This document shows, piece after piece, positions 9,431 through 21,230 of a stretch of 64,000 nt of DNA. Within the stretch, counting starts at the first letter, position 1; each line of letters begins with the position of its first letter. A program made the position numbers and the translations under genes. Under the pieces are notes generated by a model. It made no database searches. It saw only the letters and a program-made list of their open reading frames with translations, and had not been told where the DNA came from. Source of the stretch: Ligula intestinalis (Eukaryota > Platyhelminthes > Cestoda > Diphyllobothriidea > Diphyllobothriidae); assembly GCA_036362985.1 (NCBI GenBank), contig JAYGXS010000001.1:74137682-74201681 (forward strand), written 5' to 3'.

Positions 9431-10212
9431 CCGTCAGCAAAAACACGAAGGAAAACACGAAAGCGTTGCACTAGGAAGTGACCGACGGCGTAGAGGGGAC
9501 GCAAAAAGTCACCGATAGGGGCAAAAGTTTCGTAAAACAAGGTCTACCGGAATCCACTGCCAGTACTGCTATTAACCAGAAAGTGGGTGACAGTGTCGCA
9601 GGCCCGAGCCTGAAGCCCACCGTAGAAAACGAGGGCAGTACATCAACCATAGAGTCCAGTCGCACACAAGATGGTCATAATAGCAGCACAAGAGCTGTTA
9701 ATGAGCAAGCAAGCGACAGTGTCGTAGCCACGACAAATGGCACTAAGAGAGAAGCCAGCATCATAATACAGGGATTAACGGAATCAACCGCAGCCACTCC
9801 CATGAACCGGCATTCCGCAGATGTCCAGCTCTTCCATGCACTTATGAACAAAATGCTAGGACCCAATGTACCATTAGAGTGCGAAAAGGCCTTCCGCCTT
9901 GACAAACGGCCTGAGAGCCCAACTGGAACGGCACGTCCCAGACCTCTGAAAGTGGTCATGACAAGAAGCCAAGACGCCAAGCTAATTATATCTAGGCGTT
10001 TTAAAATAAAAGACTCTGACCCGGGATTTTTTTTTCAACAGGAGTTCTCAGCTGCAGAACGGAACAAACGTCGTCAACTTGTTTCCGAAAAGAGGGAGCG
10101 GGCCAGCAAGGGCGAACAAAACTTGGTTATTTACAACAACCAAGTGATCCAACGTCCATTGTTCTCACCTTGGATAGGTCCGTTCCGGATAACCACACAG
10201 TCGGCTCAGTAG
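9184..10212 (+). pseudogene. LINE ORF1 (nucleic-acid-binding type), one internal stop
   Basis: A single frame is interrupted only by TAG at 9472. The N-terminal part is two tandem copies of a 47-codon unit (QSATAEASLNNLAVN). The middle is low-complexity Ser/Thr-rich. The C-terminal part has RPRPLKVVMTRSQDAKLII, an aromatic/acidic stretch, then a basic helix SAAERNKRRQLVSEKRERA and NLVIYNNQVIQ, the layout of ORF1 proteins that bind LINE RNA. The function is inferred from position and this layout. Confidence 0.7.
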
Positions 10213-10400
10213 GGGGAGGATTGAGCCCAATCCAAAAACATACAAAGGCAGAACGAAGGGGAAAAACATTTGGTTATTTACAACAACCAAGTGATCCAGC
10301 GTCCACTGTTCTCCCCCAGGAAAGGTCCTCCCCGGATGACCACACAGTCGACCCGGTAAGGGGCGGGGAGAGCCTGACTGTAACCAATTCTCAAGCAAAC
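10123..10400 (+). repeat. tandem 146-bp duplication at the ORF1/ORF2 junction
   Basis: TTGGTTATTTACAACAACC occurs at 10123 and again at 10269, and the following about 100 bp also match (CACACAGTCG and others). The period of 146 is not a multiple of three, so the duplication shifts the frame. ORF1 stops in the first unit, and ORF2 opens across both. Confidence 0.8.
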
Positions 10401-13216
10401 CGAAAGTTAACTTTCATGTACACAAATGCACAGAGTATGATTTCAAAGCTTGACGAGCTGAAGATTCATACCGTTGAATTATCACCAGATATAGTTTCAA
10501 TAACGGAAACTTGGCTGCCTGAACAGGTAGCCGACGGCGAGGTATCCATGCCTGGCTATCAACTGTTCAGAAAAGACAGAGAAGGTCGTCAAGGCGGTGG
10601 CGTAGCAACATACGTGAAAAATGGACTCACAGTTTTAGACAAAACGGATAAACTGGCGTGTACTTCCGAGGCCATCTGGCTGTCCATTAAAGTACCAGGT
10701 GCACCCAACCTCGATGTACTGACACTCTACCGACCACCGAGAATAGAGCCCGTAGTGGATACCTCCTTGCTAGAGGAACTGGAAAAAATTACTGCACGAT
10801 CGGACATCCTGATTGTGGGGGACTTTAACGCGCCTCACATCGACTGGGGTGCGGCCTGCGCACATAGCTCCGATCTAACCTTCGACAGCTGCCTTCTGAG
10901 CATGACTCTGAAGTTATATCTCACGCAACACGTCACTTTTCCGACAAGGATGCGCGATGGCCAACAGTCCAACTGTCTGGACCTCGTTCTCACGAAATCG
11001 CAGGACAGCATCGACGAAGTGTCATGTCTCCCACCACTAGGTAAAAGCGACCATGTTGTACTGCTATGGGAGTACTCGTTATTCTCAATACCGGAGAGAC
11101 CCTCAACAGCCAGAAGAAATATTTGGCGAGGCGATTTCGATCGAATGAAGACCGAACTCACGCGCGCCGATTGGGAACCTCTATTTTCTGGAAACATAAC
11201 TGCGGACTGGGAAGCGTTCCGGAACACACTGCACAGACTCATCGACAACTACTGTCCAATTTCGCGAAAAAAGGTGAACACTAGACCGCGATGGCTTACG
11301 CAGGCCTTAAAAATAGAAGTGAACAAAAGCGGAAGCTGTGGAAAAAAATGCTAGCAGACAGGACTCCAGCATCTCTCAGCGCCTACAAAACTCAGAGAAA
11401 CCGGGTCAAGGGTCTTATTCTCAAAAAAAGACGGGCTTTCGAAGCAGACTTGCTAAACCGGGCCACAGTGAACCTCAAACTGTTTTACAGTTACCTCAGG
11501 CAGAGTACCAAAAACAAGGATCCGATACCCCTGCTGAGGACCGCTGAGGGAAGAGACTTGATAGATGATGAAGCAAAGGCTGATCATCTTTCGAAATTTT
11601 TCCGATCAGTCTTCACAAAGGAAACGGCATACGATCACCCCACCGAAGACACCGAAGCGGATACAATAGTTGAGACTGTCCAATTCCCCGAGGCTGTTGT
11701 TCGTAAGGAACTCTTAAGCTGAAAACAATCTAAGTCACCAGGTCCCGACAACGTACCAGCCAAGATTTTGAAGGAGCTCGCCAATGAGTTGGCCAAACCA
11801 CTCTCTATGCTCTTCCAAACCTCCTTCGGGACTGAATGCCTACCAGTAGATTGGAAATCCGCGAGGATTACACCGCTATACAAGGGGGGAAGCCGGGTTT
11901 CAGCGAATAACTACCGACCAGTCAGCCTTACTGCAATCTGCTGCAAAATCATGGAATAAATTATCAAGCAACAACTTATGCAATTCCTGGAACAAAACCA
12001 TCTGCTATCGGATGCTCAGCATGGTTTTCGTAGAGGTAGTTCCTGCGTAAAAAACTTGCTCTACTGTTTAGAACGGTGGACTGAGGCAGTCGATAGTGGA
12101 AACTCAGTGCATGCTGTCTATATTGACTTCAAAAGGGCTTTCGATAGCATGCCGCACCACCGCCTCCTTTATAAACTCAGCCGCATATGTGTAAAGGGTA
12201 GGCTCCTTGCGTGGATAAAAAGCTTCCTAATCGGTCGCTCGCAAACTGTCCACATCAGCGACAAACAGTCAGCCAAGGTTGAGGTTGAGAGTGGTGTTCC
12301 CCAAGGCTCCGTTCTCAGCCCTATCTTGTTTGTTATCTACATCAACGACTGTGTCTGCGAACTGGATTACGGCATCGCCATGTTTGCCGATGATATAAAA
12401 CTTTGGAGCGTAATTCGAACTGCGGCTGACGAAGTGCACTTACAGGAAAATTTAAATAGACTTCAAAAATGGTCGGCGGACTGGCTCTTACCGTTCAATG
12501 AGAGCAAGTGCACCACCATTCGAGTTGTCAAATCCGGTTCTTCAAACGGCACGGCTTACCGACTGAATGACATACCATTGAAGGAAGTGAACGCCCAGAA
12601 AGACTTGGAAGTCTGGATCACGCCCTCGCTTAAACCCTCCCTGCATTGCACAAAGGTAGCCAAATCCGCGGTGTCGATCCTATACCTCGTCAAACGAGCT
12701 TTTTCTACCTTCAATGAAGAGTGCTTTACAAAAGTCTTCGGAACCTTCGAACGACCGCACCTAGAATCCGCTATCCAAGCTTGGAGACCCTGGGCCAGGA
12801 AAGACATCAACATCCTGGAAAAGGTACAACGGCGCGCAACCAAACTTATTATGGGGCAGGGCTCGCAGCCTTATGAAACACGGCTGTCGAATCTCAACCT
12901 CGTCCCATTGCGCTACAGGCAGCTTCGGGGGACCTGATACTAGCATTCTGCGTATTACGTCTTCAAGACTGCTGTCCTATATCAGGGGATTTTTTCGAAT
13001 TGGCAACGACCACGAATCTGAGGGGTCATCCTCTCAAATTAAAGGTGACAGGGGCCAGGCTGGACGCTCGGAAACACTTCTTCTGAAAAAAAGGTGCTCG
13101 GAGCGTGGAATGCGCTTCCTCAGGACGTCGTTATGTCGGAATCGCTAGAGGGTTTTAAGCGAAAACTGGATCGATATAGCAGTGCACGATGGATCAGAAC
13201 AGACAATTTGCAATAA
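10170..13216 (+). pseudogene. LINE ORF2: AP endonuclease + reverse transcriptase
   Basis: The endonuclease is readable from about 10400: FMYTNAQSM, ITETWLPE, GGGVATYVK, IVGDFNAPHIDW, CLDLVLT and GKSDHVVL. After a frameshift near 11320 the RT follows: KSPGPDNVPAKI, NNYRPVSLTAICCKIME, HGFRRGSSC, VYIDFKRAFDSM, GVPQGSVLSPILFVIYIND and the catalytic MFADDIKLW. The C-terminal segment includes LKPSLHC and AIQAWRPW. In-frame stops lie at about 11720 (TGA) and 11957 (TAA), and a second frameshift at about 12930. The RT catalytic residues survive. Confidence 0.9.
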
Positions 13217-13290
13217 TAACAAGACTACTTCCAATTTTTCAGTAGTATTAGTTTTTATATCCATTCACGTTTGCTATTTATAACGCCCTC

Positions 13291-16200
13291 CCACGCATAG
13301 CCTCATGCGAAGGTCTCCGCGGTCTACCCTACTTGGCTATCTGCGTACCGTGATTACCCCGCTAGCGATCTTATCAGCCAGACCTGATGGCCTAAACGTT
13401 CAGCCTTGGTTCGACCCAAAGCGGACTGTCGACGATCTGGACGGATGCCTCTGTTTTTCCAGTTCCGTTGGCGGACTCTGCAATCAGCAAGGAAGAATCA
13501 GGACGTGGCTTCCACACGGTGATGATCCTGGGAACCTTTGCAATACCCCCCCCCCCAAGTGGGAACCCCCTTTTTTCTCCTAAACCTCACGCATTACCCC
13601 CACAAGGGCGACGGTTTTTTTTCCTAAAAATCCCTGAGGAGTTTTTTCCCTGTCTGCTCCTATTTTCATCCTATGACACAGGACAACTGGCCTCGCCAAC
13701 AGTCTGAGCAACAAATTTTTTGCTACCACTGCACATACGTACAAATAGGGCACTCAAAGGAATTTTTCCTACATACCCTCAATATACTGATACTGAAACT
13801 CGTCTTAACACTCTGGCCTCCCACCATCTTTTCTTCGCTCTAGGAACCGAACCTGAAGATAGCACTGGCTAGGGGTTTTCTCTATTAACCTTCACCCCCG
13901 CGATCTTTTTGCCATTTGGTATGATTGGAGATAAGGAAAGGGTGATATTCGCTGCCAGGACAATGTGGGCTGTTTGCGCGTGCCCGTAACGACCCCATAT
14001 GGACGGGGTATTTAGTGTGACTTTGCAGCAGCGACGCCTCTGGGCAGGTGTTCCCAGCTCATTGGCAGTGTCACAGTATCTCCAATATCATTGAGAGTTG
14101 GCATGGATTGCTACCGAAGGCTGGACTGAGGATATGTAAGCGTATAAACTGTGTTTGTACTAAGAGCGCTACAGTCATCAGGCCCAGGTCACTTTTGGAG
14201 GAGAGATGAGCATGACACCAGTGGGAGTAGTGTTTTCTTTAGAGAAGCCCGTTGGTAGCCAGGGGTCACGACGTGCAGCAGGCTCTGGCTCTGCGCACAC
14301 ATCTGTCTGCTTGTATGATGTGGGCGTGGATGAATAAACATCACGTGAGGGTCAGTCAGTGTCCGGTTGATCAGTTGATTGGGTGATAGCAGTTGGTGGG
14401 CGCTTGTGATTGGTTGTCTCAGAGGCTGTAGGTGGCAGTTAGAGAAGTGTCATTACGTTACCTTTTGCATGCCATGAGCGCCGGAAGTGAATTGCGTTAT
14501 AGATGATGATGATGTCCATTTCATCAGCTAAGGGAGAGGTGAAGGGACACGGAGAAGTAGGGTGGAAGTGCAGCAGTGGGGAAGAGACCAGTTGAACGGA
14601 CTCGGTGACATCAGTGGCGGTCGTGATGGTGTGGTGCTCAACGAAGATCTCTGTTTCTGTAGTAGTCTACGTTAAGCCTCTCAGTGGATACGAACGATCT
14701 TTGCCTTCCGAGGTAGAGCCCTGAAGGAGTCCGCAGGTGTCTTCACACAACAGACGGGAAAGTGCATTGCCGCTGTAAAGTGTCGTTCAACAGAACTTGA
14801 AGGTACAATATCCAGTGGAAACGTAAAACAGGTCCATGCGAAATGGCAGAGGCAAAACAAGCTATCAGTGAGCTCTTTGCCATCGCCGGATCTTTCTGTG
14901 AGCATCTACTCGAGCAGTCCAATAATAACGCCGAGTGCAAGTTCAAATGTTGAACATTCGATATTTCAATCCGGACTTAATTTCAAATACCACAACCCAA
15001 GGCCTGAGAGGAGATTTGATCACGATTGCTGTCAGCAGGTTCAAAAGCGGTTTAACCGGGAACATTGGGTGGATTGATTAGCGTAGGTCGGGCATTGATA
15101 GTCCTTAAGCAATGGCAAGCGGACCACAGTGAAAGGTTTTGAACGACACCTAGTGAAGACTTTGGCTAGTGAACTTTGCTGCATTAGCAGCTTACCCATA
15201 CCAATTTTTGGGGTTAAATTTTCATTCCCAAACAGTCTTACAGACTTACCAACAGCGTTTAAACAGGAGAAGTCTTGCACATGGTCGAAGCCACTACAGC
15301 TAATGGATACCAGAAAACTGTTGAGGAGTCGAGGAGACTGTTGCCATCTTCAGTACATGGTGAAGCTGACGCCAGCGTCCGATAGAGAAGTAGTTGCTGT
15401 TGGCATATAAACCATGAAATCCTCGAGCGATAAATCGCTCGGCGTTATAAATTAAAATGAGCATGTGCAAAAACCCGAGGAGGCAAAAGAAGGGAAGCAC
15501 TGACAATCTTGTGCTATCCTATGGTAAGATTGATGTCTGATAGAAAGCTCGAACCAACTCATCTTTCAATAACGCAGTATTCTCCAATTGCGCACCTGTT
15601 AAGAGCTCAGAATGAGGGGCTAGACCTTGATCCGATATACTGTCGTTGTGCACGGACAAACAGTCGTCCCCGACAAACGAGCTGTGGCCTTGAGCATCAT
15701 GAGCATCGGTGCAGATCAAGCAGAACGACTATAAATCGGCTCTTGTCTCACCAAGCAAGCAGGTTCAAGATGAAAGGGCCTAGGTAAAACGAGATGACTC
15801 ATAATTGAAATAGGAGTCACAGCATGCGTAACGGCGTGGCCATTAAATTGAGATCTAGTAGACACGGGATAGTTTACACAGAAACAATATGCTTCAGGTT
15901 AGCGAGTAACCGGCTGCATTACAGAGGAACTTCGGGCAAATAGCACAGTGAGCTTGTTGTGCAGTCAAGATTGCTGCCATATGGCCAGATCATTGAAAGC
16001 AGCGGGGTAGCCAGCCCAGAGGATGGCACAAGGGATGTTAATGATGACAAAAAGTGAGGAGGAAGAAATGACAGAGTCCTGTATCAAGGGTGCTGCATCG
16101 GGCATCGAAGGAGGAGGAAGGCGAGAAAAACCTGCATCGAGGAAAAAGTCGGCTCTAGAGCAGTGACTGCTCTCAGACTTGACGGGAATATATCTATTGG

Positions 16201-17995
16201 AATGCCAGTGTGAACAGAGGAAAACAGGCAAATCTAGCAATTAGAGGTGGAGACGGTGCGAGCGGTGTAAAGGCGATGCGAGTGATTAGCCCTGATTTAA
16301 TCTCCAATAGGTCCGTTCACCCTGTTTGTCCCGCTCGAAGTCGAAGTTACAGGAGGAGGTACAAATCATAAAATCAATCTGAATGTGATATCAGTAGGGG
16401 AAGATTTCAGTAAAACAAGGAGGCTGACAAGCAAATGGAAAAGAAGTTGTACATAGGGTTTCTGAGCGGGCGAAAGAATTTTATTGTGAATAAAAGCCTA
16501 CTTAAACAATTACAGTAGGCTTATTTTCTTTTAGACAGCTCTCGTTGTCCTCCCACCATTAGTCAACTCCGGTGTGCTTCAGACTTCCCCCTTCATCAAT
16601 ATGCCCATCGCCCATTGTCCCTTCCATGAGAACAGGGTAACTCCTCCCAACTGCTCTCTTCGCTATGGCAATATTTTTCCGGCCTGGCTTCGTAAAAATC
16701 CTTTTGGGGTCAGAGCGTCATAGGTCCATCCGTACACTCAACCCCTCCCCTTTGGTCCATCAGGCCTTCGCACAACGGCCTCTCATACACGTCCGCTTAC
16801 CCTACCTAATGCTGCTCTTGTTTGGTCATCCGAATTCGTTCTACTGTGTGGCTGCTGTCTTTCTAACCCAATCCCTCTTAGTCAACTTCTCAACTCTCTA
16901 CCGGCCCATCGTTTATTCGCTTACTCTATTCACCTTATCAGACCATGGCTTGCTTTCCTCAGTGCGCCCGAGTTTGAATCCTTTTGTTTGGGGGAGGGAG
17001 GGGGGAGAAAAGGAGACAGGTTTATACCTATCTGATCTTCCTGCAGATTAATGTCTTACAGATTTCGGGCACCCGAGCTCACGGATGGTCTCCAGCTGCA
17101 GGCGTTCTTATCGGCTGCTGAAGTTCATGCCCCCCCCCGGCCGGCACTCGGTTCAATCGCGCGTTCATGTTACGCAGCAGCATCCACAAGCTATGCCTTC
17201 ACCTTCTAAGCATTAGTTGTCATGCGTTGTCTTGTACACGGCACACATACCCACCCACCGCTACATAACGTTCGCCTAGACTTCCTCCCGGCCCACATCC
17301 GTCAGTTAGCTCTCGCAACTTTCGAAATCGTCGCAGGGCTTCTCAAACAGTCGCAAGTTCCGCATTTCCAGTCGCTGCTCCCGCTTGGAAGTTGTACACC
17401 AGACCCCTTGGATGAAGGGAGGCCTAACTTCGGACTTTCTCCTCCACCGCCGGTGCCTATTTCGCAAAATGATTCACGAGTTCACGTGTATAGCCATCCT
17501 ACCAATGGCTGACTGCCGGACGGCCGCTTGAGTTTACCACATTTGCTTATCTAGGCGAATGAGTCCTTGCTAAACTGGAGCCTCCGTCGAAGAAATTACA
17601 GCTGTCAAAAATTGATGCAATACACTTTCCGGCTACTCCCAGATCTTTAACATCACTCTGTCGGCCCACGCACACAGGTATCTCTTACTACTCATCGTCC
17701 TAGGCGTGTGCTTTCCCGAAATGCCATTTTTGGTGATGTCTTCTTTCTTTCATGCATACGAACCTCGCTAGCCATCCTCACGGTTATTGGAAATTCTTTT
17801 TGGCATAAATCTTCCCGCTTATCCTTGCCAATGTTTCAGCCGGCTACTCACTCTGTTCATTTAGCACTCACTTGCAATTGACCTCATCTTCCGTTTTCCT
17901 GACGACACCTCTTGGCAATGCTCGCAACAGATCGCATTTAGTCATCAAGCGCATCCTAATCTGCGTTCTCCTTTCTCTATAGCCGTAGCACACGT
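13291..17995. other. intergenic, mostly unassigned
   Basis: No open frame with a recognisable domain was seen. A CTAGGAACCG-type block near 13840 resembles the LTR-like ends at about 19040 and 21180, suggesting another remnant. There are C-runs near 13545 and 17131 and one strong hairpin at 16494-16522. Confidence 0.4.
16494..16522. other. perfect 9-bp hairpin
   Basis: AAGCCTACT (16494-16502) and AGTAGGCTT (16514-16522) pair perfectly around an 11-nt loop, preceded by AATAAA and followed by a T-rich stretch. It does not match the histone 3' stem-loop. The role is unknown. Confidence 0.5.
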
Positions 17996-18664
17996 TCAGG
18001 TTTCCCATCCCATTCCTCCGTCTCGGTTACCTGCCATCCTGCGTTGCTTCTCGGAAACCAACTTGACAGTAGATCGAACCTCAGGGTGAGCTACGTTGTG
18101 CAGGGAGGAGAAAAAATGCGGCGAAGGGATGGTGGAGTAGTCACAGAGAATGATGCCGTTGTTAGTAGTCAGTGGCAATTCCTGTAGTTGCAGTCCGGAA
18201 ATAGCCTCGTCACAGAGTGAACCAACACGGGGTTGTTCGGCAGCCAGCTTAGTAAGGTCGATTCCGGGAGTGAGTTGCAGATGAGCAGTGGAGGGTCTGG
18301 ACAATGCATCAACCACCTCATTGCATGACCCACCGATGTGGCAGATATCTTAGGTGAACTGAGAATTGTATTCCAAATAGTGAATCTCCCGGGGGTTCAA
18401 CTTGTCCGAATTTGATTTCATGACGAAGAGCAATGACTTGTGGTCAGAGAGAACAGTGAAGTCTCTGCCTTCGAGGAAGTACCGGAAGTGTTTCATGGCA
18501 AGGTAGAGAGCCATAAGTTCCCGTTCAAATGAGCTATAACACGATTCGGCAAGTGCGAACTTCCCGAAAAAGGAAGCTATGGTTGGGTCTGACCTGCAAA
18601 TTGCTGTCTAAGAACCGCGCCAACAGAAACATTGGAGGTGTCAACGAAGAATGAGATGGGAGTG

Positions 18665-19108
18665 TGCGAGCCTGTCGCTGTTGATTCCTGCTGCCTGCCT
18701 TTGTTCACCGCGACCTTGGCAACCGCTGTCAGTACGCTCCCTTCTTCTCGCCGCAGCAAGCCTTGCACAAGCGCCAGCCAATCGATGACCGCCTATCCAC
18801 CTGGTCGGCTGTAGCTTCACACTAAGTCACAGAGCAAGCAAGGTGAAATCACTCGGCCTTCCGCCTCGGCTCGAGACGGACGCGACGCTGCAGTGCTATC
18901 TCACGGTGCTGATGGTCGAAGTCAACGCCAGGCCGAGTCAACCACGTTTCTACTGATTATTCTCCTACTTATTCTGTACGGAATATAACCTTCTCCTACT
19001 CTGCTTCTCCAAGACTTCTCTATCATCTTCTAAGGAACCGGGTCTGAAAGATCGCAGTCGTTAGGGTTAACCGGCGTAGCCTTAACAACAACTCCTTTGC
19101 GATCGGAG
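18665..19108. repeat. LTR-like insertion in the gypsy RNase H region
   Basis: The pol reading breaks between PDAPIA-like sequence at about 19110 and PISFFVDTSN at about 18665. The plus-strand block CTAAGGAACCGGGTCTGAAA with GATCGCAGTCGTTAGGGTTAA at 19030-19080 recurs with changes at 21175-21220. The shared terminal part is about 100 bp; the interiors differ. Confidence 0.45.
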
Positions 19109-19469
19109 CATCAGGCGCAGAGTGCGCCAGAAGTATGGCATTGACTAGAGCAGCCTTCACCTTGTCAAATGCAGCGGGGGACCACAGAGGAGATTAGTGA
19201 GCTGCAAAATATTGTCAGCACAGTCCAGAAAGAACCGGTGTTAGAAGTTATCTTTATCCAGAAATCGCCGATTTTGACGTTTGGAAGAAAGCTGGAAGTT
19301 GCGGACGACCACAATCTTTGCAGGCAAAAGATCGAAGCCGCTATTGTCGGCTAGATGTCAAAGAAACTCGAGGGGAGGTACACCGAAGACGCACTTGGAT
19401 GGTTGAAGGCAACACAAAACTGTAGAGAATAGGCCGGAGAAAGTTGACAGCCGGACGAGTGCGCAACCG

Positions 19470-19640
19470 TCCGCGAGAGGGCCGTTGTCTGAAGTGTGGG
19501 AACGTGGCAGCCACCACAACGTTTACAGTGCGGTCTTTGTGTGAGTCAGGCTTGAAGGTGATTGGTCAGACGGGATTAGGTTTGACAGGCAAAGATTCAT
19601 GCAACCGCGAGTGCTCGTGCATTTTGGGGCATTGCTAAGT
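19470..19640 (+). repeat. repeat inserted in the gypsy RT, related to 8873-8960
   Basis: The gypsy RT reading stops after FGLSNAP and resumes downstream at about 19440. The intervening DNA contains the GCTTGAAGGTGATTGG block shared, in opposite orientation, with 8873-8960. The ends are not defined. Confidence 0.5.
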
Positions 19641-20639
19641 CCGAAAGACATACGCAAGAACACAAAGAGGTCAAAGATAATGGTAACGCACGTCTTCGAT
19701 TTGTCGTCCGGTGCGACGGGAATTCGGTGAAAGGGCCGGATAAAGTCGATCTTCGAAAACACGGACTTGCCGACTGTTGCACCGGCGCCAGTCACCAGTG
19801 CCAGCCGTAGGAACCATGTTGAGAGATGAAGCCCATGGTCTGTCCGATTGACGAACGATACCCATCTGAATCATTTGCTAAAACTTGGCCTTGGCAGCAG
19901 CAAGACATGCAGGTGCGAGAAGACGTGGCTGAGGACCAGCGGTTCGAATATGATGCACAACATCGTGCGCCGGGGTAGATACGCTAAAATTTGGGCTAAT
20001 TAGAGAAGGGTATTTGGCGCGAAGCTGCCGAAATAGATTATTTGTTCAGAGTCCAAGACAGCGAGTTTTCGGGACATTTCAAACGAAAGGATACCTTGGA
20101 TGCAGAGCTTGATCGTCCGATCATTCAAACCGAAATGACAGCAATCAACCATAAGATCGAAGGCGGCCAGAAGGTCAGCATTAAGAATGACACAGGACAC
20201 GTCAGCAACGAAAAAGACTCAAAGAATGAGCCGTCGGAAGCCGCTTTCCAGTGAGAGGGATCAGGTACTGAAGGTGGCAACGGGCGAGGTGTTGACGGCC
20301 TGAAGGAAGAGGCCAGGGTTTGGGCACTGACGGTTGGCTACTACTAGAGGGGTGGCACTTTAGCTGCATATGGCAAAGGCAGTTTTTGGCGGCCGCTCGG
20401 ATACATGCCGTTAGACACCACCCCAGAATCCTCACCACCAGCAAGCGGCTGCAGGCAGCGTTGTCGGCGCCGTTGACGATCCCGCGCTCTCACGTTTGGA
20501 CGCCTGCCAAACCGATTCAAGCCACCTACTACTTATTTGTTATAACTTTGTGTGTTCCTCTGTCAACACTGGTTATGTCCCCCAGTTACGTGTTAAGAAG
20601 AGAGGGCAAAACAGGATAGCAGATGGTACTTTACTGTTA

Positions 20640-21230
20640 CTAGTTCTGCTTGTACATCAGCGTTGTCTTCTGTGTGCCCATCAGCAACGTGTCGTCTGAC
20701 GTCGGTCTCGTCTCGGCAGCTTGTCCTGTGTCCCCAGCAGCAGAATGTCGCTCGTCGGTAGCACGTCTCGGCTACAAAGTGCGCCTCCTATCCGCGGCGT
20801 CGTATTTAAGGACCGACGGCATTTTTCCCTATTGGCATCTCTGCTAGTGGCCCAGGCGAGGAGCCAATCTGCCTCAGCAATCGTGTCCTCATCGTGACAC
20901 ATGGCGCGCGCACTTTGCCCCTGGCCAGGCATGACCTCACGGATGGCAGACCCCGGCCGCGGTTGTCCTTGCGTGCTCGCGTGTCGGCCTTTCAAGGTCA
21001 CTCTCTTTGCCCGTTCTGCATACATCGGTAGCCTGTCCGATTCTTTTGGTCTAGATCTCTAAGGACAGCCCGAGTTATGACTCGCATGTTAGGCCCTCCT
21101 AACATTATTCTTCAACCCTTCTCTACAGAATACGCTTTCATTTACTCTGGCTTTACCATTACTTCTCTGTTCTCCTAAGGAACCGGGGATGGAAGATCGC
21201 AGCCGTTAGGGCTAATCTTCTATTAGTCAT
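20640..21230. repeat. LTR-like repeat upstream of gypsy pol
   Basis: Its distal about 100 bp (CTCCTAAGGAACCGGGGATG, GATCGCAGCCGTTAGGG) matches the end of the repeat at 18665-19108. It lies on the 5' side of the minus-strand pol remnant, so it may be the 5' LTR of that element with gag lost. That is inference. Confidence 0.4.

Larger units (their letters stand above)
9145..13290 (+). mobile_element. CR1-like two-ORF non-LTR retrotransposon, nearly full length, degenerate
   Basis: ORF1-like region (9184-10212), then ORF2 with AP endonuclease, linker, RT and a conserved CR1-type C-terminal segment ending at a TAA at about 13214. The 3' tail (AATTTTTCAGTAGTATTAG and onward) matches the 3' flank of the copy at 59330-60050, so the element extends to about 13290. 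It carries two in-frame stops and at least two frameshifts in ORF2 and one stop in ORF1, so this copy is inactive. Confidence 0.9.
17996..20240 (-). mobile_element. Ty3/gypsy pol remnant (protease end, RT, RNase H), interrupted
   Basis: Read on the minus strand: a protease-to-RT linker at 20200-20000 (LNADLLAAFDLMVDCCHFGL), then QMGIVRQSDRPWASSLNMVP (about 19860), FSKIDFIRPFHRIPVAPDD and RMSFGLSNAP (19790-19640). After an interruption come PSKCVFGVPPLEFL and RRFLDKDNF (19440-19110), and after a second interruption FFVDTSNVSVGAVLRQ, the RNase H block SSFERELMALYLAMKHFRYFLEG and SDHKSLLF (18650-18400). The tail is EVVDALSRPSTAHLQLTPG at about 18300. The block carrying the RT catalytic YxDD is missing, replaced by the repeat at 19470-19640. 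This is a dead copy. Confidence 0.88.

Noticed and set aside
16494..16522. Histone-type 3' stem-loop or transcription terminator
   Set aside because: The stem sequence does not match the histone consensus and no histone gene is nearby. It is kept only as a hairpin.
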